Positions 36,749 through 47,301 are shown, numbered from the stretch's first letter. The stretch is 64,000 nt of DNA from Nitrosomonas ureae (GCF_001455205.1 NZ_CP013341.1:248001-312000), one strand, 5' to 3'. Notes: generated by a model from the letters alone, not told the origin. Translations and numbers: made by a program.

Positions 36749-39100
36749 ATGAGTATTTTACATAAATGGCATTTTTTCCGCTCCGGCGGTTTCGATCAAG
36801 TTCATCTAAACTCAAGCGCTGACTTAAAATCACTGGGCGAGCTCGACCCTAAACTCTGGGCAGCACTGAGTTGCCCTACCGATCATTTGGAATTTGATGC
36901 TAAAACACTCGAATTCATAGATACCGATAAAGATGGTCATATACGCGTACCGGAAATTATTGCAGCCGTGAATTGGGCAACATCCCTGCTAAAGAATCCG
37001 GAAGACATGATCCGGGGATCAAATTCCCTGCCTTTGAATGCTATCAATGATGACACGGCAGAAGGCGCTATTTTACTGGCATCGGCAAAAGAAATATTGC
37101 TCAATATTGGCAAAGGCGAAGAGCCCGCAATCACTGTTGAAGATACGGCAGATTTGAACAAGATTTTTGCCAGCACAAAATACAACGGGGATGGCATTAT
37201 TCCTTCGAGCGCCGCGTCGGAACCCAATACTCAAACTGTCATTGAGGAAATCATTCTTTGTGTCGGATCGGAGGAAGATCGGTCGGGTTTGCCAGGCATC
37301 TCTGAAGAAAAAGTCAAACAATTCTATCTGGAAGCGAACGCTTTTTCTGAATGGTGGCGGGAAGCTGAGAAAGACTCGATCAACATTCTGCTGCTGGGCG
37401 ACGAAACGGGTGCTGCTCAGGCAGCATTCGACCGCGTTAAAGTTAAAATTGATGATTACTTTACACGCAGCAAATTGGCAGAATTTGATCAGCGCGCCAG
37501 TGATCCGCTGAATCCCGCGCTAACCGAATATGAAGCGTTGACAAGCAAAAATCTATCCGCGGATTCTGAAGAAGTCGCTGCTTTCCCTTTGGCAAAAGTC
37601 GAAGCCAAAAAGCCGCTTCCGCTCGATAATGGAATTAATCCTGCGTGGATCGAAGCTCTGGCTGAGTTCAAAAAGAAGGTTGTCATTCCCTTGTTGGGCA
37701 ATAAAGATAATCTAAGTCATGGAGATTGGCAGGAACTATGCAACAAATTCGCTGCTTATCAGGCATGGTTGAAAGCCAAACGCGGCGCTGCCGTTGAACC
37801 GCTAGGAATCAAACGTGTTCGCGCCATTCTGACAGGTGGATACCATGACAAAATCATGCAACTGATTCAGAACGACAAGTCACACTCCGGCACTGCGGAT
37901 GCCATCAATTCGGTGGAAAAGTTAATTCGCTTTCACTGCCATCTTTTCCAGCTATTGGATAATTTTGTATCTTTTCACGATTTTTACACCGCCCAGAACA
38001 AGGCAATTTTTCAGGTGGGATCGCTCTATCTGGATGGGCGTAGCTGTGATTTTTGCTTGCACGTTACTGACATCAACAAGCACAGCAGCATGGCAAATTT
38101 AAGCGGCACCTATCTGGCCTATTGCGAATGCCAACGCAGAGGCGATGATAGTCAAAAAATGAATATCGCCGCAGCGTTTACGAACGGGGATGCCGATAAT
38201 CTGATGGTAGGACGGAATGGCATTTTTTATGACCGCAAAGGCCAAGACTGGGATGCAACGATCGTAAAAATTATCGAACACCCTATCAGCGTCCGCCAAG
38301 CTTTCTGGTATCCGTATAAGCGGATTGGTAAAATGATTGGGGAACAGATCGAAAAAATGGTCAGCGCCCGGGAAAAAGCCGTGCAAGATCAGGCTGCTTC
38401 CGGAATAGCCAACACCGCACAAACAGCAGAGGCAGGCAAAACCCCTCCCGCTCCGTTTGATGTCGGCAAATTTGCCGGTATTTTTGCGGCAATTGGACTG
38501 GCCATCGGAGCGATTGGTACCGCGATTGCATCTGTCGTTACAGGATTCATCAGTTTAGTCTGGTGGCAAATGCCCTTGGCAATTCTTGGTCTGATTCTGT
38601 TGATCTCAGGCCCATCGGTTATTCTTGCGTTTCTCAAACTACGTAAACGCAATCTGGCACCATTACTGGATGGCAATGGCTGGGCAGTAAATACGCGCGC
38701 CATTATCAATATTCCCTTTGGCGCCTCACTGACAAAAATGGCTAGCTTACCGCCCGGCGCCCAGAGATCATTGGTTGATCCTTATGCCGAAAAAGAACGT
38801 CCATGGAAACTATATTTGTTTATCATACTGCTGCTAAGCAGCATCCTATTATACCTTTGGGCGAGTGATCACTTTAACCCAGGCACTCGCGAAGAAACAC
38901 AGAAACAACTCTCGGATAAGAAAAGTGAAACCATCACTGAAGACAAAGCAAAACTTGATAACCCCGGATCAAAAAATAAAATTCCTGGTGCATCCCAATC
39001 CGTGAACAGCTTACAATCCGATACCAAAGTTTCTACAGACCAACAATCGGGATCGTCATCAGCAACAATTGTTCCAATACCCAAACCAACCAGTCATTGA
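36749..39100 (+). CDS. Large EF-hand membrane protein of unknown function
   Basis: 783 residues. Near the N-terminus is a canonical 12-residue EF-hand loop with D58, D60, D62, G63, I65 and E69, and a degenerate second one (KYNGDGII, about 142-149). The middle (200-550) is soluble and acidic without a known domain. A double hydrophobic region (about 568-635) and a last helix (about 688-708) follow, then a Lys/Ser/Gln-rich polar tail. No signal peptide, so the large N-terminal part is probably cytoplasmic. RBS AAAGGAAAT. It is followed by another large membrane protein in the same direction; together they look like a functional pair. Confidence 0.65.
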   Translation: MSILHKWHFFRSGGFDQVHLNSSADLKSLGELDPKLWAALSCPTDHLEFDAKTLEFIDTDKDGHIRVPEIIAAVNWATSLLKNPEDMIRGSNSLPLNAINDDTAEGAILLASAKEILLNIGKGEEPAITVEDTADLNKIFASTKYNGDGIIPSSAASEPNTQTVIEEIILCVGSEEDRSGLPGISEEKVKQFYLEANAFSEWWREAEKDSINILLLGDETGAAQAAFDRVKVKIDDYFTRSKLAEFDQRASDPLNPALTEYEALTSKNLSADSEEVAAFPLAKVEAKKPLPLDNGINPAWIEALAEFKKKVVIPLLGNKDNLSHGDWQELCNKFAAYQAWLKAKRGAAVEPLGIKRVRAILTGGYHDKIMQLIQNDKSHSGTADAINSVEKLIRFHCHLFQLLDNFVSFHDFYTAQNKAIFQVGSLYLDGRSCDFCLHVTDINKHSSMANLSGTYLAYCECQRRGDDSQKMNIAAAFTNGDADNLMVGRNGIFYDRKGQDWDATIVKIIEHPISVRQAFWYPYKRIGKMIGEQIEKMVSAREKAVQDQAASGIANTAQTAEAGKTPPAPFDVGKFAGIFAAIGLAIGAIGTAIASVVTGFISLVWWQMPLAILGLILLISGPSVILAFLKLRKRNLAPLLDGNGWAVNTRAIINIPFGASLTKMASLPPGAQRSLVDPYAEKERPWKLYLFIILLLSSILLYLWASDHFNPGTREETQKQLSDKKSETITEDKAKLDNPGSKNKIPGASQSVNSLQSDTKVSTDQQSGSSSATIVPIPKPTSH

Positions 39101-39312
39101 AAAACGGGTTTATACTGTTTTAAACCACAAACCAAGATTGGTGCAATTCTTACCAAGCGAACTTGAAGGATTGTATCAATCCAGCTCACTATCAATATCT
39201 TGACAGCCGCTAGCCAATAAAGTCTACTATCAGCAGCCTATCAGGCTTTGCACCCCCACTTGCAACAGTTAAAACTCATTTCCGGTAGATTGACCATGAA
39301 GGAATCATTGCG

Positions 39313-41181
39313 GTGTTTTCAACGTTTAAAAATTTCAGTTTTATAACAGCGCTTGGTTATCTGGTATTTTCCGCAAGCTGGCTCGCATTTGCTTATTTCT
39401 TAGGACGATTGATTCCGCATCAACAATTATGGTTTGCTTTACTGGTAACACTCATATTTGCCTTACCAATTTACTCTGCTGCTATTTATGCAGTAACCAT
39501 ACAAAGAATTTATCTTTCCAGTCAATTCAAGAAACTCGGTATTTTGCACTGGTTATTCACCCGGCGGATTTTAGCGTATATCGCGTGGTTGCTGTGGTCG
39601 GTCATTTTTGCATTCTTATTGCTGTTTTATCTTGGTGCAGCTGAGAAGCAGGAATGGATCGCATTTTTTGCAGCAATCCCCGTATTCGCGGCTATGTATG
39701 CTGTTTTTTTTCCTTTGGCTACACGTGAATACAGACCCTACATTGCCGTGCACAAATCTTTATCTTGGTCACGCTGGGTAACTGCGCTGATTATGGCCGT
39801 ATTTTTTGTAGTTTTCATCAACCACAGTGACCTTAATCGCCAATATTCGTCACTGGCTGAAGCGATTATGATGGAAAGCAAGCATTTGGATGGAACCACA
39901 AACAGTGCTCTGATTCTTGAAACCAATCGGTTTCTGGGTTTTATAGAAGGCACAAAACGCTATGCACTCAGTAGCTTGCACTCATTCAGTGCTATATTTT
40001 ATCTAGGCGCGGTTTTTTTGGGCAGCTTAGTGTTTTTCTTCAATGTAGCCTTGGGCATTTCCAGTTTCATGGTTCCTTTATCCGAATATCGCCGCGTATT
40101 CGCCCCGATACAGGATAGTGATGATCCGCCTGCGGTTTCCCCGTGGGCTTGGGGTATCACATCAGCGTTAGCCACTTTTTTTGTTTTCTTCATTTATGTA
40201 CCGTCCACTGTCTACGTCGATGCCTGGATGCGTTCCAATCCGGAAACTGTCGATGAAATTCGCGCTTCTCAGCAAATTGTCATTCAGACAGTGGAAAAAA
40301 TTGGAGATGATTACTACCAGCCCGGAACTGCGGAACAAATCGAGCAGGCTTATCTCGAAAGCTTGCACAAATTGGAAACTTCAATCGATCAATTGCGCAA
40401 AACTACTGAGCTAGGATTTAATCAAATGATTGATAATGTGGATGATTATCTCGATTGGTATTATAGCTTGCCCGGCGAATATGAGCGTATTGTAGCGCTT
40501 GCTACCGGCGTATTGGAAAACTGGATGGCGGAAAAACTGCAGAATTATCTGATGCAAGGCAATGCATTCGGTCCGGTACAACAATCCATTGAAGATCTGT
40601 TACAGAATAATCTGCAATTGCGCGCTGAGCATTTGCAGAAAGTTGAACGCATACTCAATGAAAATCGCGTTGATCTCATCGATAACTCCCAACTGGAAAT
40701 TATTCGTCAGGCCTCGTTAAGCGCACTGAAAGAGCCACCTACGCACAGTGTGATTGTCAATCTGGAAAATCGTATGCTGATTTCCGGCGGAATAGGTACC
40801 GCCGGTGCAATCACCGGTGCGATTGCCGGCAAGATCACAGCGAAAGTAGCCGGAAAAGGTATTATCAAGCTGGGAGCACAAGCGCTGATCAAAGTGACCG
40901 CCGGCAAAGCAGTCAGTGCCTTAGGCGGAGCCGCAGCAGGCGCCGCAACCGGCATGGCGCTGGGCTCATTCATTCCCGGTATTGGAACGGCCATCGGTGC
41001 AGCCATTGGTGGTATCATTGGTGGCATTACCATTGGATTAACAATCGAGAAATTGCTCTTGATGCTTGAAGAAGCATTCTCACGTGAAGAGTTTAAGCAT
41101 CAAATCCTTGAAGCCATTGAGGAAGAGCGTATCGAATTTGAGAAATTCTTAAACACTCCAGTTTTACTGGATAAGCCTTGA
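39313..41181 (+). CDS. Large membrane protein with glycine-zipper C-terminal region, function unknown
   Basis: 622 residues. The start is GTG at 39313 after AAGGA. About six to seven N-terminal helices (within 7-305) are followed by a helical, probably coiled region (310-485). A striking Gly/Ala-rich stretch (about 487-585; repeated GxxxG with GAITGAIAG, GGAAAGAATG, GAAIGGIIGG) would make tight helix-packing hairpins like those of glycine-zipper pore proteins. It ends in an acidic helix. It lies between the EF-hand protein and a YbaL-type antiporter, all in one direction with gaps of 212 and 90 bases. Confidence 0.65.
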   Translation: MFSTFKNFSFITALGYLVFSASWLAFAYFLGRLIPHQQLWFALLVTLIFALPIYSAAIYAVTIQRIYLSSQFKKLGILHWLFTRRILAYIAWLLWSVIFAFLLLFYLGAAEKQEWIAFFAAIPVFAAMYAVFFPLATREYRPYIAVHKSLSWSRWVTALIMAVFFVVFINHSDLNRQYSSLAEAIMMESKHLDGTTNSALILETNRFLGFIEGTKRYALSSLHSFSAIFYLGAVFLGSLVFFFNVALGISSFMVPLSEYRRVFAPIQDSDDPPAVSPWAWGITSALATFFVFFIYVPSTVYVDAWMRSNPETVDEIRASQQIVIQTVEKIGDDYYQPGTAEQIEQAYLESLHKLETSIDQLRKTTELGFNQMIDNVDDYLDWYYSLPGEYERIVALATGVLENWMAEKLQNYLMQGNAFGPVQQSIEDLLQNNLQLRAEHLQKVERILNENRVDLIDNSQLEIIRQASLSALKEPPTHSVIVNLENRMLISGGIGTAGAITGAIAGKITAKVAGKGIIKLGAQALIKVTAGKAVSALGGAAAGAATGMALGSFIPGIGTAIGAAIGGIIGGITIGLTIEKLLLMLEEAFSREEFKHQILEAIEEERIEFEKFLNTPVLLDKP

Positions 41182-41271
41182 TGACATGGTCGGAAATTGA
41201 GAAACATCCTGAAGTCTTCCAGAAACCCAATTAGCTTGCTCCTACTGATAACCTTAATCTTTAAAATTTGA

Positions 41272-42990
41272 ATGGAACATGACATTACACTGATCACCAC
41301 GATCGCAGCAGGTTTTGGTTTGGCTTTGGTTTTTGGCTTTATCGCTGAAAAACTGAAAACCCCCGCATTGGTTGGCTATCTATTAGCCGGAATTGCAATC
41401 AGTCCCTCCACACCGGGATTTGTCGCGGATATTGACATTGCCTCGCAATTATCGGAAATCGGTGTAATGCTGTTGATGTTTGGTGTCGGATTACATTTCT
41501 CCTTGAATGATCTGTTAGCTGTCAAGCGTATCGCCGTACCAGGTGCAATCGTGCAAATGACTGTTGCAACTTTACTGGGTATGGCCCTGGCCGATTGGTG
41601 GGGGTGGGATTTTGGCGCAGGGCTGGTACTAGGCTTATCATTATCCTGCGCCAGTACGGTCGTGCTTCTCAAAGCAGTTGAATCACGAGGGTTACTGGAC
41701 ACCATGACCGGTCGAATTGCGGTTGGGTGGTTGATTGTTGAAGATTTAGTTACAGTTTTGATTCTAGTGCTACTGCCATCATTTGCTACCATGCTGGGAG
41801 GATCAAATGGAGCTGAAACGACAACGGAACCCCTGTGGCAAACAATCGGAACCACTTTACTGTTAGTTTCGGCCTTTATCGCAATCATGCTTGTTGTCGG
41901 GCTGCGTGTATTACCGTGGTTACTATGGCAGGTTGCACGCACCGGCTCACGCGAACTGTTCACGCTGGCTGTGGTTGCTGCCGCCATTTGTATCGCCTAT
42001 GGCGCTGCGGCATTGTTTAATGTGTCGTTTGCATTGGGCGCCTTCTTTGCCGGTATGGTAATGCGCGAATCAAAATTCAGTCATCGCGCTGCGGAAGAAT
42101 CCCTACCGCTCCGTGATGCTTTTGCAGTGTTATTTTTTGTTTCCGTAGGCATGTTGTTCGATCCTACCGTATTGATCGATGAGCCTATGCATGTGTTAGC
42201 GGTGGTCGCAATTATTATCGTGGGAAAATCAATAGCGGCCATGTTGCTGGTGCTGATTCTGCGTTATCCATTGAATACTGCATTGACAGTGGCGGCCAGT
42301 CTTGGACAAATCGGCGAATTTTCGTTTATTCTGGCCGGCTTGGGGCTCACTCTTGAATTGATGCCCGCAGAAGGGATGAGTCTGGTACTTGCGGGTGCGC
42401 TGATTTCTATTGCCTTTAATCCGATTGCATTTGCCGTTATTGCGCCTCTGCGTAATTTGATCTTGAAACATTCTGCCGTGGCACGCAAATATGAAAGCCG
42501 GGATGATCCCTATGCTGAGCTCCCGATGAGTACCGAACGCAAATTTTTGCACGGTCAGGTTGTGCTCGTCGGCTATGGTCACGTAGGTGAACGTATTGCA
42601 CAGGCACTTAGGGGACAGGATATTCCGTTTGTCGTTGCTGAGCAAAACCGTGAGCTGGTACAGGACTTGCGAAAACAGAATATTAATGCGGTATCCGGGG
42701 ATGCGACAGAACCCTCGGTATTAATTCAGGCCCATATTACCGACGCGGCAATGTTAGTCATTGCAATCCCCGATCCGTTAAATGTTCGCCAGATGATTGA
42801 TACCGCACGTACCTTAAACCCTGAAATCGAGATTGTATTACGCACCCGCAATGAAGATGAAACGGCATTACTGCGCCAGGATAAGGTGGGCACCGTATTT
42901 TTCAGTGAAGAGGAGCTTGCTAAAAGCATGACTCATCATATATTGCAACGCTTTGATACAAATTCAGAGAATGACACAATAAAGCACTAA
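41272..42990 (+). CDS. ybaL: YbaL/KefB-type cation:proton antiporter with RCK domain
   Basis: 572 residues. About 12 membrane helices of the CPA2 fold (LVGYLLAGIAISP, LSLSCASTVVLLK, GAFFAGMVMRES) are followed by a cytoplasmic TrkA-N/RCK domain starting QVVLVGYGHVGERIAQAL with a nucleotide-binding Gly motif and ending near 550. It probably exports K+ or Na+ in exchange for H+ and is gated by a nucleotide. The two uncharacterised membrane proteins upstream and the small gene downstream run in the same direction. Confidence 0.85.
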   Translation: MEHDITLITTIAAGFGLALVFGFIAEKLKTPALVGYLLAGIAISPSTPGFVADIDIASQLSEIGVMLLMFGVGLHFSLNDLLAVKRIAVPGAIVQMTVATLLGMALADWWGWDFGAGLVLGLSLSCASTVVLLKAVESRGLLDTMTGRIAVGWLIVEDLVTVLILVLLPSFATMLGGSNGAETTTEPLWQTIGTTLLLVSAFIAIMLVVGLRVLPWLLWQVARTGSRELFTLAVVAAAICIAYGAAALFNVSFALGAFFAGMVMRESKFSHRAAEESLPLRDAFAVLFFVSVGMLFDPTVLIDEPMHVLAVVAIIIVGKSIAAMLLVLILRYPLNTALTVAASLGQIGEFSFILAGLGLTLELMPAEGMSLVLAGALISIAFNPIAFAVIAPLRNLILKHSAVARKYESRDDPYAELPMSTERKFLHGQVVLVGYGHVGERIAQALRGQDIPFVVAEQNRELVQDLRKQNINAVSGDATEPSVLIQAHITDAAMLVIAIPDPLNVRQMIDTARTLNPEIEIVLRTRNEDETALLRQDKVGTVFFSEEELAKSMTHHILQRFDTNSENDTIKH

Positions 42991-43030
42991 GTGAAAATTT
43001 TTGCACACCCACAATAATGAGATTACCGCA

Positions 43031-43333
43031 ATGCTAGAGCAACACTATGTAGGTATTGATCAAGATGAAAATGAAGGGCTCACTCATCTAGGCCGCATTG
43101 TGCGCGATGCCTGGGTGTTCGGCATTTTGCCCGACTCCGAAACCTGCGCGGGCTGGAGTAGCGCGCAAATGCAGTCTCTCTATGAAAAGGTGTACGCCGC
43201 TTGGGAGCCGTATGCACACCTGCCAAGTCGTTTACCGGATGAATTACGTAAACGGCATACACAACTGTATGCGCAAGCCATTGCAAGGGCTAAAGAGAAA
43301 GGCTGGGATACCGAATTGGATGACGAGGATTAG
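43031..43333 (+). CDS. Small conserved protein of unknown function
   Basis: About 100 residues from the ATG at 43031; the frame is open to a TTG at 43001. It is polar, with no signal or membrane segment. Features seen: EGLTHLGRIVRDAWVFGILPD, a W-rich middle (AGWSSAQM, YAAWEPY) and a charged end. It resembles short conserved proteobacterial proteins without assigned role. Its last four bases overlap the convergent gene at 43330. Confidence 0.6.
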   Translation: MLEQHYVGIDQDENEGLTHLGRIVRDAWVFGILPDSETCAGWSSAQMQSLYEKVYAAWEPYAHLPSRLPDELRKRHTQLYAQAIARAKEKGWDTELDDED

Positions 43334-43734
43334 CGCTTTACCGGAAAATGAAGAATCCGTGCCGGACCATCCAGCTTGACTTTATTGACCAAGCTCTTTA
43401 ATGCCAGGGGGAATTCCCTTTGCAATCGAACCATGATGGCTGACATGTTCTCACGATAATAGACTACATCATAGACGACTGGCTGATTCAATGCATCACG
43501 ATCTTCCCGCTGGAAATTACACCATGCAATATCAATCCAGCATTTACGCTCCCCGTCGACAAACACAAATTCATTGCTATCGACAATGGCCATATATTGC
43601 ATGGCACGGATAGGTACGAACAAATGCCCGGTCGGACAGCGCGTTAATAAAGTAATGGTCAGATTATAAATATCTGCAGGTAGGTGGCGAGTCTCCCGAT
43701 AGATCTCCGGATCACGGTAACAGGTAATCTCCAT
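43330..43734 (-). CDS. Conserved protein of unknown function
   Basis: 134 residues, soluble. Visible features are ITLLTRCPTGHLFVPIRAMQ, a FVFVDGERK turn and DIAWCNFQ, suggesting a compact beta-rich fold. No known catalytic motif. It is convergent with the small gene before it (four-base overlap) and has no operon partner. Function unknown. Confidence 0.6.
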   Translation of the reverse strand: MEITCYRDPEIYRETRHLPADIYNLTITLLTRCPTGHLFVPIRAMQYMAIVDSNEFVFVDGERKCWIDIAWCNFQREDRDALNQPVVYDVVYYRENMSAIMVRLQREFPLALKSLVNKVKLDGPARILHFPVKR

Positions 43735-43954
43735 AATTGCTCCAGTTAAGTATTAAAGATTTAGATTATTGTTATAACCCCAAATGCTTCCGGCAACTCA
43801 GATGAGAAGCAAAATATCCATACTTGTGTTACCTTACCGCCGATAATCCAAGAACTCAAGGTAATGAACAATAATTTTTATTCATTAGCCAAACCGGGAA
43901 GTAAATTTTGTTAATCCAGCTAACAATCCCTATCCCTTACCAGAACAACATGTT

Positions 43955-45232
43955 ATGTCACCGCCCAAGCTTTTAAATCATTTTATTTCTCGCCTAGGCC
44001 CTGGATTACTCTATGCGGGCGCAGCTGTGGGGGTTTCTCATCTGGTTCAATCCACTCAAGCCGGCGGCATGTTTGGATTGGAATTAATTATTGCGATTAT
44101 TATTATTCATTTAATCAAATATCCTTTCTTCGAATTCGGCCCGCGCTATACCGCAGCAACGGGGCAGCATATCTTGCACGGATATTTAAAACTGGGGAAA
44201 TGGGCCATATGGCTTTATCTACTCTTGTCGATATCGACCATGTTCATCGTTCAAGCCGCCATTACTGTAGTAACAGCTGGTTTAATAAAGAGTATTTTTG
44301 GCCTTGAAGGATTTGGCGGGCATGATCCCAAAATAATTGAATTTATTATCGGCAGTATTTTACTGCTGTTTGCTTTGATTTTGCTGGTCAGTGGTCACTA
44401 TAAGCTTCTGGATAAACTGATGAAAATAATTATCCTGGTGCTCACAATCACTTCGGTTGCTGCTGTGATCATGCTGTTGTTTGACAACCCCGGACATCAC
44501 AAATCCGCCACTGTATTTTTCTCATTTTCTGATACGGTGCATTTAGTTTTTTTGGCCACTTTTCTTGGCTGGATGCCCGCACCTCTCGATCTTGCCGTAT
44601 GGCATTCCATTTGGGCTAAAAGCAAAAATGAGAGTAGCGGTAAGTTAACCAGCATGCAAGATGCCCTGTTCGACTTTAGGGTGGGTTATATTGGAACTGC
44701 TTTTCTGGCGATCTGCTTTTTATTATTGGGTGCGCTGGTGATGTATGGCAGTAACGTTCCTTTTGCGGCCGGAGGCGCTGCCTTTGCAGGACAATTGCTG
44801 GATATGTACAAACAAGCATTAGGCGAGTGGGCTTATCCCATTGTTGCCATCGCCGCATTGGCGACTATGTTCAGCACGACCTTGACCGTACTCGATGCTT
44901 TTCCACGCTCAATCAGCGCCTCCCTGGAATTATTATTCCCGCGAAAATCACTGCTGAATAATGAAAAAACCTATTTGGTCTGGCTACTGATTATTATTAC
45001 AGGAACATTATTTATCCTCTTCTTTTATCTTACCTCGATGCGTGAAATGGTTAAAATTGCCACCATCGTCTCTTTCGTTGCAGCCCCGCTTCTCGCCGTA
45101 CTAAACATGCAGGCCGTATTTAGTAAAAATATGCCCGATCAGTATCGTCCGGGAAAACTGATGTGGATTTGGTGCTGGTCGGGGGTTGTCGCTTTGTCCG
45201 GATGCTCGATTACCTATTTGTTATTACTTTAA
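43955..45232 (+). CDS. Nramp-related transporter lacking the usual metal motifs
   Basis: 425 residues, about 11 helices. The overall plan and the start RLGPGLLYAGAAVGVSHLVQSTQAGGMFG align with Nramp metal transporters, but the DPGN metal motif of helix 1 is replaced by GVSH-type sequence and the MPH motif of helix 6 by WMPAPLDLAVW. Such divergent members may carry other substrates (for example magnesium or none known). ATG at 43955. The ABC exporter follows 22 bases later and may be co-transcribed. Confidence 0.75.
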   Translation: MSPPKLLNHFISRLGPGLLYAGAAVGVSHLVQSTQAGGMFGLELIIAIIIIHLIKYPFFEFGPRYTAATGQHILHGYLKLGKWAIWLYLLLSISTMFIVQAAITVVTAGLIKSIFGLEGFGGHDPKIIEFIIGSILLLFALILLVSGHYKLLDKLMKIIILVLTITSVAAVIMLLFDNPGHHKSATVFFSFSDTVHLVFLATFLGWMPAPLDLAVWHSIWAKSKNESSGKLTSMQDALFDFRVGYIGTAFLAICFLLLGALVMYGSNVPFAAGGAAFAGQLLDMYKQALGEWAYPIVAIAALATMFSTTLTVLDAFPRSISASLELLFPRKSLLNNEKTYLVWLLIIITGTLFILFFYLTSMREMVKIATIVSFVAAPLLAVLNMQAVFSKNMPDQYRPGKLMWIWCWSGVVALSGCSITYLLLL

Positions 45233-45254
45233 TTTTCCTGAGAAATAATATTTA

Positions 45255-47066
45255 ATGCGCCCTACCCGCCTTGAGAAGCCAGCGGCTACCCGCAGCAATC
45301 TTAAAACAATTGCTGCACTGCTACCCTATCTATGGGAATTTAAAGTCAGAGTTGTGCTTGCGCTTAGCTTGCTGGTATTGGCCAAATTAGCCAACGTTTC
45401 TGTCCCATTGGTACTGAAGGAAATTGTCGATGCTTTGGATCAAACGCGCGCCGAACTGACGCTACCCGTTTTTTTGCTGCTGAGTTATGGCGTATTACGC
45501 CTGTGCAGCACTTTATTTGGCGAATTACGCGATGCCATCTTCGCCAAGGTGACGCAACGAGCGATCCGGCGTATTGCCAACAAAGTATTCAGCCACCTGC
45601 ATTCGCTGTCATTGCGTTTTCATTTGGAACGACAGACCGGTGGAGTTTCGCGCGATATCGAACGCGGCACGCGCGGTATTTCATTCCTGCTGAATTTTAT
45701 GCTGTTCAATATCTTGCCGACACTGCTGGAAATTGGTTTGGTATTGATCATTCTGATTAGCCAGTACGATATCCGGTTTGCCATCATCATTGTTTTGACC
45801 TTGTTGGCTTATATTGCGTTGACGCTGATCGTCACCGAATGGCGCATGATTTTCCGCCGCACCATGAACAATATGGACTCCAAGGCCAACACCCAGGCAA
45901 TCGACAGTTTGCTGAATTACGAAACGGTCAAATACTTTGGCAATGAATCCTGGGAAGCCCGGCGTTACGATGAACATCTACAATCATGGGAAAAAGCCGC
46001 CATACGCAATCAAACTTCGCTGGCAGCACTGAATGCAGGACAAAGCGCAATTATTGCTGTCGGGGTCACACTACTCATGCTATTGGCAGCCGACCAGGTA
46101 ATCGATGGCCATATGACGCTGGGCGATCTGGTGTTGATCAATGCTTTTATGCTGCAACTCTATATGCCATTGCATTTCCTCGGTTTTGTGTACCGTGAAA
46201 TCAAGCATTCGCTTGCAGACATGGAACGCATGTTTACTTTGCTGGAAGAAAACAAAGAAATTCAGGACAAACCCGATGCCTGGATACTTGATGTCAAAAA
46301 TGCGGCGATCCATTTTAATCATATAAATTTTAGCTATGAGCCTAATCGTCAAATTCTGTTTGATGTCAGCTTCGATATCCCTGCCGGGCAAAATATCGCT
46401 GTTGTAGGTCACAGTGGCTCAGGAAAATCCACACTGGCGCGTTTGTTGTTCCGCTTTTATGACGTGCAATCAGGCTGCATCCAAATCAATGATCAGGATA
46501 TCCGTGACGTCACGCAACAAAGCTTGCGCAGTGCCATGGGTATCGTGCCACAAGACACCGTGCTATTTAATGATAGCATTTATTACAACATTGCATATGG
46601 GCGCCCGGATGCCACGACGGATGAAGTTTATGCAGCAGCAAAGTCAGCACATATCGATGATTTCATTGAAAGTCTTCCTGATAAATATGAAACCATCGTC
46701 GGCGAACGTGGCTTGAAACTATCGGGTGGTGAAAAACAACGTGTAGCCATCGCCCGCACCATTTTAAAGAATCCGGCCATGCTGATTTTTGACGAAGCCA
46801 CATCAGCACTGGATTCACATTCAGAAAAACGGATTCAAGTCGAATTAAAACGCATCGCAAAGAATCGAACGACATTGACCATAGCGCACCGATTATCCAC
46901 TATTGCGGATGCTGACCAGATCCTGGTCATGGATCATGGACGCATCATTGAACGTGGCACACATCAGCAGTTGCTGGCAATGAACGATCAATATGCGCGT
47001 ATGTGGGAATTACAGCGACAAAAAGAAGCCGATCAAAATTCACCCCTAATTTTAACCGCTAGTTAA
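45255..47066 (+). CDS. Atm1/HMT1-type ABC exporter (fused permease and ATPase)
   Basis: 603 residues. Six membrane helices (about 30-330) are followed by a nucleotide-binding domain with Walker A GHSGSGKST, Q-loop VPQDTVLFND, signature LSGGEKQRVAIARTI, Walker B MLIFDEATSALD and the H-loop IAHRLST. The permease has the Atm1-like NYETVKYFGNESWEARRYD segment, as in ABCB7/Atm1 proteins that export glutathione-linked sulfur or metal species. Works as a homodimer in the inner membrane. The Nramp-related gene just upstream hints at metal handling. Confidence 0.9.
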   Translation: MRPTRLEKPAATRSNLKTIAALLPYLWEFKVRVVLALSLLVLAKLANVSVPLVLKEIVDALDQTRAELTLPVFLLLSYGVLRLCSTLFGELRDAIFAKVTQRAIRRIANKVFSHLHSLSLRFHLERQTGGVSRDIERGTRGISFLLNFMLFNILPTLLEIGLVLIILISQYDIRFAIIIVLTLLAYIALTLIVTEWRMIFRRTMNNMDSKANTQAIDSLLNYETVKYFGNESWEARRYDEHLQSWEKAAIRNQTSLAALNAGQSAIIAVGVTLLMLLAADQVIDGHMTLGDLVLINAFMLQLYMPLHFLGFVYREIKHSLADMERMFTLLEENKEIQDKPDAWILDVKNAAIHFNHINFSYEPNRQILFDVSFDIPAGQNIAVVGHSGSGKSTLARLLFRFYDVQSGCIQINDQDIRDVTQQSLRSAMGIVPQDTVLFNDSIYYNIAYGRPDATTDEVYAAAKSAHIDDFIESLPDKYETIVGERGLKLSGGEKQRVAIARTILKNPAMLIFDEATSALDSHSEKRIQVELKRIAKNRTTLTIAHRLSTIADADQILVMDHGRIIERGTHQQLLAMNDQYARMWELQRQKEADQNSPLILTAS

Positions 47067-47301
47067 CCAATTCAGCCATTCTCATTGACAAATCAATCTA
47101 CATCAATCAGTTGCATACTGTATTTCTATAAATAGCGCATGGTTCGTTTTCTTGTTATCGATCTGAGTAAATAAAAAAGCAGGAAAACGCAGGGAAAACC
47201 AACCTTTTCTTCAAGAATGATTAAAGTCGTGATGTGCTAACTTCTCACTTCAGAATTTGCCATCAAACAATTGCGTATTTACATTCTAGGGAGTCATCGC
47301 A

